Source of the DNA: Cognatundibacterium griseum
GTDB taxonomy: Bacteria; Pseudomonadota; Gammaproteobacteria; Burkholderiales; Burkholderiaceae_D
NCBI RefSeq assembly: GCF_014284195.1
Contig: NZ_JACOGC010000002.1
Coordinates: 744,001 to 808,000, forward strand
Reading direction: 5' to 3'
Length of the DNA: 64,000 nucleotides
Numbering within the stretch: position 1 is the stretch's first letter; each line of letters starts with the position of its first letter. A program made the translations under genes and the position numbers. Of this stretch, positions 58,016 through 64,000 are shown piece after piece. The notes under the pieces are model-generated. The model saw nothing but the letters and a program-made list of their open reading frames with translations, ran no database searches and was not told the DNA's origin.

Positions 58016-59532
58016 TACGCTACCTCCGGAATGTTGGATGCTGAATGATTTTTTGTTGTGAGTCTGGATGTGCTGCTGTCTGGCACAGTATGACTGTCAT
58101 AGCCGCCACCGAGCGCCTTGATCAGATTGATCTGACTGTCTATGTGCCGTAAATGGATGTCCAGCGATAATTTTTGCTGGGAGAGCAGGGCGCTTTCAGC
58201 CATCAGCACTGGCAATACGTTGGCAGTACCTGCCTGCTGACGTTGCTGAGCCAGCTTCAAGGCAGTCCTGGCGGCCTGTTCGGCCTGTTGCTGCTGCTTT
58301 GATTGTTCATTGCATGCCTGAATAATCTGAATCTGATCCGCCACTTCGTGCAAGGCATCGGTCAGGCTTTGATTGTAGGTGGCGACTGCGACATCATAGC
58401 CGGCAACCCGGGTTTTTAATTCCGAGCGTAAGCGGCCGCCCTCAAATACTGGCAGATGTATTGCAGGACCAATGCCGTTGATCATGCTGCCCGACTGGAG
58501 TAAATGATCCAGTCCGAGACTTGAAAGACCAATGAAACCGGAAATATTCACGTTCGGATAAAACTGAATTTTGGATAATTCAATGTCACTTTGCCCCGCC
58601 TCCACACGCCAGCGTGCGGCAGTGATGTCTGGCCGGCGGCTGATCAGCTCCAGAGGCAGGCTGGCAGGCGCAGTGATGTCGCCAGGCGGCTGATATTGCG
58701 GAACCGGAATTTGCTGACCGCGTTCAGGATCGGCACCGATCAGAGCAGCCAGCTGATTACGGGTCAGCACAATATTTTCTTTCCAGTTGCTGATCTCATT
58801 TTTGAGGTTGGAAATCTGTATCAGACTTTGCTGAATCTCAGATTTGGTATCCAGCCCGGCTTTGACGCGCTGACTGGTTAATACATCCAGTTTTTCCCGG
58901 ATAGCGAGTTGCTGTTCACTGATGGCCAGTTGCTGATAGTCACGAACCAGTTGTACCCAGCTGCGGGCAATCGCATTACCGAGCATTAAGCGTGCACTTT
59001 GTTGTTCTGCTTCTGCAATTTTTTCCTGAGACAGGGCGGCGCGCATTTCAGTACGATGTTTGCCCCAGAAATCCAGCTCGTAAGAGGCACTCAGCGCCAG
59101 TTGATTATCTGTATCGTAAGTGCCGGCCAGCGGAGGAGGGACGAGTCCATGCTCGGTAAAACGTTGGTAGGTGGTGCTGTAACTGCCGTTCACAGAAGGA
59201 AGGGTATTTGCTTTGGTAATCCCGGTTGCTGCCTGCGCTGCCTGAATGCGGGCTGCTGCCGCTTGCAGGCTGGGGTTGTCACGTAAACCGGCCTGAATCA
59301 AGGCCTGTAAATCGCTGCCGCCGATTTGCTGCGCCCAGTCGGCTGTCGGCCATTGCCCGTGTTGATTGGCGAAGATGCCGGAATTCGCCTGATCACCGAT
59401 GGTTTTTAATTGCGCCTGGCTTTGTATGCCGTTGTAACTCACGCAGGCAGACAGCATCGTGACAGCACTGGCTACCATTAAGCGCCTGAACAACCGCGGG
59501 GTGCCGTTGTGTTTTTTAGAGATGGATTTCAT
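58015..59532 (-). CDS. Outer-membrane efflux lipoprotein (NodT/OprM-type)
   Basis: The product is about 505 residues with a lipoprotein signal peptide (lipobox LSAC, cysteine near residue 30). Two repeated outer-membrane-factor domains follow, with phrases such as LQALIQAGLRDNPSLQAAAARIQAAQA, YELDFWGKHRTEMRAAL, and LISRRPDITAARWRVEAG. It is the exit duct of the EmrAB-type pump. The ATG at 59532 gives the lipoprotein signal directly; an in-frame codon at 59586 would overlap marR and is not needed. Its stop overlaps the emrA start. It follows marR by 38 bases. Confidence 0.92.
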   Translation of the reverse strand: MKSISKKHNGTPRLFRRLMVASAVTMLSACVSYNGIQSQAQLKTIGDQANSGIFANQHGQWPTADWAQQIGGSDLQALIQAGLRDNPSLQAAAARIQAAQAATGITKANTLPSVNGSYSTTYQRFTEHGLVPPPLAGTYDTDNQLALSASYELDFWGKHRTEMRAALSQEKIAEAEQQSARLMLGNAIARSWVQLVRDYQQLAISEQQLAIREKLDVLTSQRVKAGLDTKSEIQQSLIQISNLKNEISNWKENIVLTRNQLAALIGADPERGQQIPVPQYQPPGDITAPASLPLELISRRPDITAARWRVEAGQSDIELSKIQFYPNVNISGFIGLSSLGLDHLLQSGSMINGIGPAIHLPVFEGGRLRSELKTRVAGYDVAVATYNQSLTDALHEVADQIQIIQACNEQSKQQQQAEQAARTALKLAQQRQQAGTANVLPVLMAESALLSQQKLSLDIHLRHIDSQINLIKALGGGYDSHTVPDSSTSRLTTKNHSASNIPEVA

Positions 59533-59570
59533 GAGGACGATATCTTTAAAATAGGATGAAACAAGATAAT

Positions 59571-60062
59571 TTAATTGTCTCGGCAATGATTATTTCTTTC
59601 TTCAAGCAAAGGCCGGTTGGCCAATAATTTCCGCAACAGGCTTTTCAGAAAACCGATTTCTTCCTGAGTGAATCCGGTAAATCCGACATTCAGCACTTCC
59701 CGGTAAATCGGGGGCAATTGCTCGGCAAGATGTTCACCGGTCTCCGTCAGTTCCAGCTTAAACAGACGCTTATCCGCAGGATCAGCGATGCGCCGGATAA
59801 AGTTTTTCGCCTCCAGCCGGTCTACCGTGCGTTTCATCGCCGCGGAGTCAATGAACAGATCTCTTGCCAGTTCTGCCGCCGTGCTGCATTTCCCAACGTT
59901 AATCAGCAAAAAGACACTGGCCTGGGCATGCGTCAGACCCAGCGAGCGCAAGGAGTCATCCACCGATCTGGATAGCATGGTCCGCGCTCTGGCAAGTAAA
60001 TAGCCGACACTATCCTCCAGATGGGAAACATCGAACTTTAGTGAGGAATCTTGAGTATTCAT
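59571..60062 (-). CDS. MarR-family repressor of the efflux operon
   Basis: The 163-residue winged-helix regulator has the MarR pattern: SVGYLLARARTMLSRSVDDSL, LTHAQASVFLLINVG, then CSTAAELARDLFIDSAAMKRTVDRLEAKNFI with the recognition helix, and a wing AKNFIRRIADPADKRLFKLELT. It is the first gene of the transcript that continues into the outer-membrane factor, emrA and emrB. A near-perfect dyad (60077–60090) overlaps its likely promoter, which suggests autorepression relieved by a pump substrate, as in EmrR/MarR systems. Confidence 0.92.
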   Translation of the reverse strand: MNTQDSSLKFDVSHLEDSVGYLLARARTMLSRSVDDSLRSLGLTHAQASVFLLINVGKCSTAAELARDLFIDSAAMKRTVDRLEAKNFIRRIADPADKRLFKLELTETGEHLAEQLPPIYREVLNVGFTGFTQEEIGFLKSLLRKLLANRPLLEERNNHCRDN

Positions 60063-60076
60063 GACAATCAGAAATC

Positions 60077-60090
60077 ATTGACTAGGCAAT
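60077..60090 (-). promoter_or_regulatory. Probable MarR operator in the marR–pump promoter
   Basis: ATTGACTAGGCAAT is a 14-bp dyad, symmetrical at 12 of 14 positions. It lies 15 bases before the marR start. On the minus strand a −35-like TTGATA (60102 to 60097) and a −10-like AATGAT (60079 to 60074) are 17 bases apart, so the dyad sits in the spacer and touches the −10. That is the usual place for repression. Confidence 0.55.
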
Positions 60091-60124
60091 AGTTTATATC
60101 AACTGAAAAATCTTTGCAGGCGAT

Positions 60125-60153
60125 AAAAAAAGGCGCTGCATTGCAGCGCCTTT
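60125..60153 (-). terminator. Intrinsic terminator of phoH
   Basis: A nearly loopless 12-bp inverted repeat (AAAGGCGCTGCA / TGCAGCGCCTTT) continues on the minus strand into T's. It lies 22 bases after the phoH stop. Confidence 0.85.
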
Positions 60154-60174
60154 ATCTGTGAAATAAGTTATCAA

Positions 60175-61899
60175 TTACAAAATTTCACTCGCATGATCTG
60201 CCAGACGAGAACGCTCACCGCGCGCCAGCGTCACGTGACCGCTATGTGCCCAGCCTTTGAAACGGTCAACTACGTAAGTCAGACCGCTGGAGCCCTCAGT
60301 CAAATAAGGTGTGTCAATTTGGGCAATATTGCCCAGGCAGATAATTTTTGTGCCCGGACCGGCACGGGTGACCAGTGTTTTCATTTGTTTGGGCGTCAGA
60401 TTTTGTGCCTCATCAATAATCAGGAACTTGTTGACGAATGTCCGCCCCCGCATGAAGTTCAGGGATTTGATCTTGATTTTGGAGCGGATCAAATCCTGTG
60501 TTGCAGCTCGACCCCAGTCACCGGCATCGTTATCAGACTTATTCAGCACTTCCAGGTTGTCGTCAAATGCCCCCATCCACGGAGACATTTTTTCTTCCTC
60601 CGTTCCCGGGAGGAAGCCGATATCCTCGCCAACGGGAACGGTAACGCGCGTTACGATAATCTCGTTGTAAGTCTTGCTTTCTAAAACTTGTGCAAGACCC
60701 GCGGCCAGTGCCAGCAAGGTTTTTCCGGTACCGGCCTGACCCAGCAGGGTGACAAAATCACATTCAGGGTCCATCAGCAAGTTCAGTGCAAAATTTTGTT
60801 CGCGGTTGCGCGAGGTAATGCCCCAGACGCTATGCTTGACGTGTCCGTAATCCCTCAGTGTCTGTAAAACGGCTGTTTTACCGTTGATTTGCCTGACTTG
60901 GCCATAAAATGAAGCTTCCCCATTTTTAGGCTCCAGATACACGAACTGATTGACCAGCAAAGAAGGGATGACCGGGCCGGTAATCCGGTAAAACGTGCTG
61001 CTGAGACCATTTTTATTCTCTTGCCAGGTTTCAATTCCCTTACCGTGCCGGTTCCAGAAATCATCGGGCAATTGCACAATTCCTGAGTACAGCAAGTCGG
61101 AGTCTTCGAGGACGTGATCATTGAAGTAATCCTCTGCAGGCAGACCCAGGGCACGTGCCTTGATGCGCATATTGATGTCTTTGGACACCAGCACAACCGG
61201 TCTACCAGGAAATTCCTGCTCCAGCGCTTGCACCACGCCCAGAATCTGATTGTCAGCCTTGCCCTGAGGTAAGCCGCGTGGCAATTCATTGACGTGCAGC
61301 TTGGTCTGGAAGTAAAGATGACCTTTCGCATCTTTATTACCCAGTTTTGATAAAGGAATCCCTTTTTCAATCGCGTGATGATCAATATCACCGACCAGTG
61401 CATCCAGGGAGCGTGATACCTGACGTGCATTGCGCGCCACTTCTGACATTCCCTTTTTATGATCGTCCAACTCTTCGAGTGTGATCATCGGCAGATAAAT
61501 ATCGTGTTCTTCAAAGCGGAACAAAGAGGTTGGATCATGCATCAGCACATTGGTGTCCAGTACAAACAGCTTGGTCGTGCCGGATTCATCCGCTGCTTTG
61601 CTGGTGCTGGATTTGGCGCGATGTTCCGGCACCTTTTTTTCTATCGCAGCGGCAGGAGTCGTTCTGGCAGACTTTTCAGAGTTTGCTCTGGCAATCACTA
61701 CGGGTGCCTTATCCGCTGCAACGGGCATTTTTCTTCTGGCGGGAATCGCGCTGCCGGCAGAAGATGTTTTCATGTGCTCCGGGGGCGCCGCTTTGACTGT
61801 TTTTGCAGTCGTTTTGGTGTTCTTTACTGTTTCTGCTTTTGGATAGTCTTTAGGAGACAGTAAGGCGGCTGGTTTTGCCGGCATTTTAGGCAATGGCAT
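60175..61899 (-). CDS. phoH: PIN–PhoH family ATPase/nuclease (PhoH2-like)
   Basis: The 574-residue protein has three parts. Residues 1–105 are a Lys/Ala/Pro-rich basic extension. A PIN RNase domain (about 108–260) has the acidic start LFVLDTNVLMHDP and VITLEELDDHKKG-type sequence. A C-terminal PhoH helicase-like ATPase (about 340–574) has GQAGTGKTLLALAAG (about 386) and FLIIDEAQNLTPKQ (about 490), then GNIAQIDTPYL and LARGERSRLADHASEIL. PIN–PhoH proteins unwind and cleave RNA in vitro in other bacteria; the role here is unknown. No partner antitoxin gene (phoAT-like) is seen upstream; bcp lies 115 bases upstream on the same strand. Confidence 0.92.
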   Translation of the reverse strand: MPLPKMPAKPAALLSPKDYPKAETVKNTKTTAKTVKAAPPEHMKTSSAGSAIPARRKMPVAADKAPVVIARANSEKSARTTPAAAIEKKVPEHRAKSSTSKAADESGTTKLFVLDTNVLMHDPTSLFRFEEHDIYLPMITLEELDDHKKGMSEVARNARQVSRSLDALVGDIDHHAIEKGIPLSKLGNKDAKGHLYFQTKLHVNELPRGLPQGKADNQILGVVQALEQEFPGRPVVLVSKDINMRIKARALGLPAEDYFNDHVLEDSDLLYSGIVQLPDDFWNRHGKGIETWQENKNGLSSTFYRITGPVIPSLLVNQFVYLEPKNGEASFYGQVRQINGKTAVLQTLRDYGHVKHSVWGITSRNREQNFALNLLMDPECDFVTLLGQAGTGKTLLALAAGLAQVLESKTYNEIIVTRVTVPVGEDIGFLPGTEEEKMSPWMGAFDDNLEVLNKSDNDAGDWGRAATQDLIRSKIKIKSLNFMRGRTFVNKFLIIDEAQNLTPKQMKTLVTRAGPGTKIICLGNIAQIDTPYLTEGSSGLTYVVDRFKGWAHSGHVTLARGERSRLADHASEIL

Positions 61900-61933
61900 G
61901 AATACCTCAGTAAAAAGTGAGAGCTGGAAAATT

Positions 61934-61988
61934 AAAAAGCCGCTGTGGCTTACCCGGCATTAATGCTGGATTGACCATCTGCGGCTTT
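61934..61988 (-). terminator. Probable terminator after bcp
   Basis: An 8-bp stem (AAAGCCGC / GCGGCTTT) encloses a second hairpin (CCGGCATT / AATGCTGG, one wobble pair). On the minus strand the fold is followed by T's. It lies between bcp and phoH. Confidence 0.5.
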
Positions 61989-62014
61989 GAAAATAGAAAA
62001 TCGTTTGAGTCCAA

Positions 62015-62491
62015 TTATGTTTGTGCGCTCACAAATTCAAGTACTTCATCAACGTGACCTGCGACTTTGACGCCTCTCCATTCTTTCACCAATTTACCTT
62101 TGGCGTCAATCAAAAATGTGCTTCGTTCTATGCCGCGGACTTGCTTGCCGTACATATTTTTCATTTTCATCACATTAAACAACTGGCACAAGGTTTCGTC
62201 AGGGTCGGAAATCAGGTCAAACGGCAATGCCAGCTTAGTTTTAAATCCCTCGTGAGAGCGCAGGCTATCGCGGCTGATGCCAAAAATTTCAGTATTAGCT
62301 GCCGAAAAGCGGGGATGGAGATCACGGAAGGCGATCCCTTCAGTGGTGCAGCCAGGGGTGTTGTCTTTTGGGTAAAAATACAGAACGATATTTTTACCCG
62401 CGAAATTGCTGAGTTGAAAGGTATTGCCGCCCGTCATGGGAGCGGAAAATTCGGGAACCTGGCAGTTAAGTGCGGAAGCGGTTTCAGCCAC
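62015..62491 (-). CDS. bcp: Thiol peroxidase, bacterioferritin-comigratory-protein (Bcp/PrxQ) type
   Basis: The 158-residue cytoplasmic peroxiredoxin reduces hydrogen peroxide and organic peroxides. The peroxidatic cysteine is in PKDNTPGCTTEG (about 47), and the family segments IVLYFYPKD and FLIDAKGKLVKEWRGVKVAGH are clear. The second cysteine, found five residues later in E. coli Bcp, is absent (TTEGIAFRD), so a one-cysteine or intermolecular mechanism is expected. The GTG at 62491 is chosen because AAGGAG lies six bases upstream; upstream in-frame sequence reaches into arnD. It lies downstream of arnD by 47 bases. Confidence 0.92.
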   Translation of the reverse strand: MAETASALNCQVPEFSAPMTGGNTFQLSNFAGKNIVLYFYPKDNTPGCTTEGIAFRDLHPRFSAANTEIFGISRDSLRSHEGFKTKLALPFDLISDPDETLCQLFNVMKMKNMYGKQVRGIERSTFLIDAKGKLVKEWRGVKVAGHVDEVLEFVSAQT

Positions 62492-62538
62492 TACGATCTC
62501 CTTGATGTGTGAAGGGAGAAAATGCTGCTGCCACAGGT

Positions 62539-63462
62539 TTACATCAGCGCAACCAGTTCTCCCGAGCGTCCTGGCAGGCTTGCCCATGTTAGCGGTGCAA
62601 CAGGCAATGACTGGTCTTTGATCGACTCATAAAAATCAGCCATCGAAATACAATCGTATCCCTGCCCAATCCAGCCAGTCAGCAATTCCTCGAATATGGG
62701 GGCGAGTTTTTGCCCTTCAAGCTCTGCGTGCAGGGTAAATACATGGTCTCTGTGCGTTTGCGTCAATGACAGGATATGTGCAGCAATATTGCCGGTCGTA
62801 ATTTCCCGTCCATTGATCTGTCGCCCTAGCAATTCGTCCAGTGTTGGCAATGTTGTCGGCATTTGTATGCATGCACCGTCCTGCAGGCGGTAAGGGCCTG
62901 CAGCCGGATTCGCCAGGCTGCCATCTTCATTCAGCATTGCCCGGCCATCAGAAGCATAGCGCATACCGAACTCATTCAATTGCTGAAAGGCATATTCATT
63001 CATTTGCCAGCCGGCAGCGCCATGCGTATTTGGCGGAACTCCAAAAATCTGCTGAAAACGCTGGTATGCCTGCTGCAGTTGATTGCGAGTCCATTTTTCA
63101 CCACGCTGGCGGACATTGTCCTGCCAGACTACATGATCCCAGGTGTGGATGCCGCATTCAAAGCCTGCTGTCTGAACCGCCCGCATTTCACTGGTACAGC
63201 TGCCAATGTCCGGAGCAGGCAAAAAAACACCATACATCAGTGTTTTAATGCCGTAATGCTCGACAACTGAAGTGCGGGACACTTTCTGAAAAAAACCCGG
63301 CCGAAAAGCCCGGCGCAATGCCCAGCCAGTATGATCTTTTCCGAGGGAAAACAGAAAAGTCGCGCCGGCATGATGCTTTTTCAGCAGTCGAACCAGGTTC
63401 GGAACACCTTCGCGGGTTCCCCGGTAAGTGTCAACGTCGATCTTCAGAACAATGGATGGCAT
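62539..63462 (-). CDS. arnD: 4-deoxy-4-formamido-L-arabinose-phosphoundecaprenol deformylase
   Basis: The 307-residue polysaccharide-deacetylase-family enzyme removes the formyl group from undecaprenyl-phosphate-Ara4FN in the pathway that adds aminoarabinose to lipid A and lowers polymyxin binding. It opens SIVLKIDVDTYRGTREGVPNL, characteristic of ArnD, with the catalytic Asp pair, then ATFLFSLGKDHTG, and the CGIHTWDHVVWQD motif (about 104) with metal-binding histidines. It follows the arnA-type gene by eight bases, so both belong to one arn operon that extends beyond the right edge. Confidence 0.93.
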   Translation of the reverse strand: MPSIVLKIDVDTYRGTREGVPNLVRLLKKHHAGATFLFSLGKDHTGWALRRAFRPGFFQKVSRTSVVEHYGIKTLMYGVFLPAPDIGSCTSEMRAVQTAGFECGIHTWDHVVWQDNVRQRGEKWTRNQLQQAYQRFQQIFGVPPNTHGAAGWQMNEYAFQQLNEFGMRYASDGRAMLNEDGSLANPAAGPYRLQDGACIQMPTTLPTLDELLGRQINGREITTGNIAAHILSLTQTHRDHVFTLHAELEGQKLAPIFEELLTGWIGQGYDCISMADFYESIKDQSLPVAPLTWASLPGRSGELVALM

Positions 63463-63470
63463 GGATTGAC

Positions 63471-64000
63471 TTAATCCATCAACGCGCGTGCTTCCGCAAC
63501 CTGAGAACGGTATGCGTCAAAAATATTACGCATGGTGTCTTTCATGGTGGTCACCGGTTTCCAGCCCAGCTCTTCGCAGGTATTGGTAATTTTCGGCACG
63601 CGGTTTTGCACATCCTGATAGCCTTTTCCGTAATAGGCGGCAGATGTGGTCTCGGTCAGCTGAACTTTTTTTGCTGTTTCCGCATATTCAGGATATTCGG
63701 CTGCCAGATCCAGCATCATGTGGGCGAGTTCGCGGATCGAATAATTATTGGTTGGATTACCGATGTTGTAAATTTTGCCGGAAGCAATGCCGTTCTTGTT
63801 ATCGATAATGCGCATCAATGCGTCGATGCCGTCATCGATGTAAGTGAAGGCACGTTTCTGCGCGCCGCCGTCGACCAGCGAAATGTTTTCACCGCGCACG
63901 ATATGGCCGAAGAACTGAGTGACCACGCGGGAAGAGCCTTCTTTGGGCGTGTGAATATTGTCCAGGCCGGCACCGATCCAGTTAAACGGACGGAACAGGG
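63471..64000 (-). CDS. arnA: ArnA-type UDP-glucuronate decarboxylase domain (5' part outside window)
   Basis: The frame is open to the right edge and gives about 176 C-terminal residues of an extended short-chain dehydrogenase. It begins within RPFNWIGAGLDNIHTPKEG and continues GSSRV, SLVDGGAQKRAFTYIDDGIDAL, KIYNIGNPTNNYSIREL and SSAYYGKGYQDV-like sequence (TSAAYYGKGYQDVQNR). These match the C-terminal dehydrogenase/decarboxylase half of ArnA, which converts UDP-glucuronate to UDP-4-ketopentose. Whether the N-terminal formyltransferase half is fused, as in E. coli, cannot be seen. The stop is eight bases before arnD. Confidence 0.87.
   Translation of the reverse strand, partial: LFRPFNWIGAGLDNIHTPKEGSSRVVTQFFGHIVRGENISLVDGGAQKRAFTYIDDGIDALMRIIDNKNGIASGKIYNIGNPTNNYSIRELAHMMLDLAAEYPEYAETAKKVQLTETTSAAYYGKGYQDVQNRVPKITNTCEELGWKPVTTMKDTMRNIFDAYRSQVAEARALMD

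Noticed and set aside
62492-62587. Longer Bcp reading frame overlapping arnD
   Set aside because: AAGGAG six bases before the GTG at 62491 and the family length fix the shorter start.

Overview
The window is core chromosome of a Gram-negative betaproteobacterium. The family is most likely Oxalobacteraceae (Burkholderiales), judging from the hemCDXY run, the tatD–ankyrin pair, the nadE–glnB pair, the FimV-type hub protein and a moderate base composition that looks close to 50% GC. The family assignment is inference from gene content and protein style; I could not run a comparison. I see no insertion sequence, integrase, phage gene, CRISPR array or rRNA. There is one tRNA gene, tRNA-Ser(CGA).

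Layout. 1–5.6 kb: end of lpxB, tatD, an exported ankyrin protein, and an anion-type ABC transporter with a duplicated permease and an ATPase but no binding protein. 5.8–9.6 kb (minus): a regulatory block of two universal stress proteins, an FNR/CRP-type regulator, a receiver-only response regulator and a NarL-type regulator, with two good FNR-box matches. 9.6–12 kb (minus): a YcaQ-type DNA glycosylase and trpS. 12.2–16.3 kb (plus): hemC-hemD-hemX-hemY, then ppa. 17–19.3 kb (minus): a Ser/Thr kinase and a FemAB/GNAT-like acyltransferase. 19.4–22.5 kb (plus): nadE, glnB and an orphan amino-acid-type binding protein. 22.6–24.2 kb (minus): an Smr protein and trxB. 24.4–30.2 kb (plus): ftsK, lolA, rarA, serS. 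30.3–32 kb: an EAL–CBS–GGDEF protein, followed by tRNA-Ser. 32.6–41.8 kb: rhlE, suhB, trmJ, a FimV/HubP-like protein, a GST, a PP2C phosphatase, a YdcH-like small protein and a DinG-type helicase. 42–49 kb (minus): M13 and M61 peptidases, then a conserved unknown protein coupled to recJ. 49–55 kb (plus): lolC, lolD, an EpsL-like outer-membrane protein, a polysaccharide deacetylase and an LplT–PlsC fusion. 55–60 kb (minus): marR and a tripartite EmrAB–outer-membrane-factor pump. 60–64 kb (minus): phoH, bcp, arnD and the end of an arnA-type gene.

How the parts fit. Envelope biogenesis recurs: lpxB, lolA, lolCD, LplT–PlsC, arnA/arnD, the EpsL/deacetylase pair, and the pump. A second theme is signalling: FNR-like regulator plus receiver plus stress proteins, PII, Ser/Thr kinase and PP2C phosphatase, and a cyclic-di-GMP protein. 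I did not find a clearly new multi-gene system. The observations most worth checking are (1) a FimV-like gene whose signal peptide can only be reached from a non-canonical start codon, probably AUU; (2) an FNR-like regulator that keeps the FNR DNA-recognition residues but lacks the FNR iron–sulfur cysteine pattern, together with two FNR boxes placed 67–71 bases before neighbouring start codons; and (3) a near-perfect dyad inside the marR–pump promoter.
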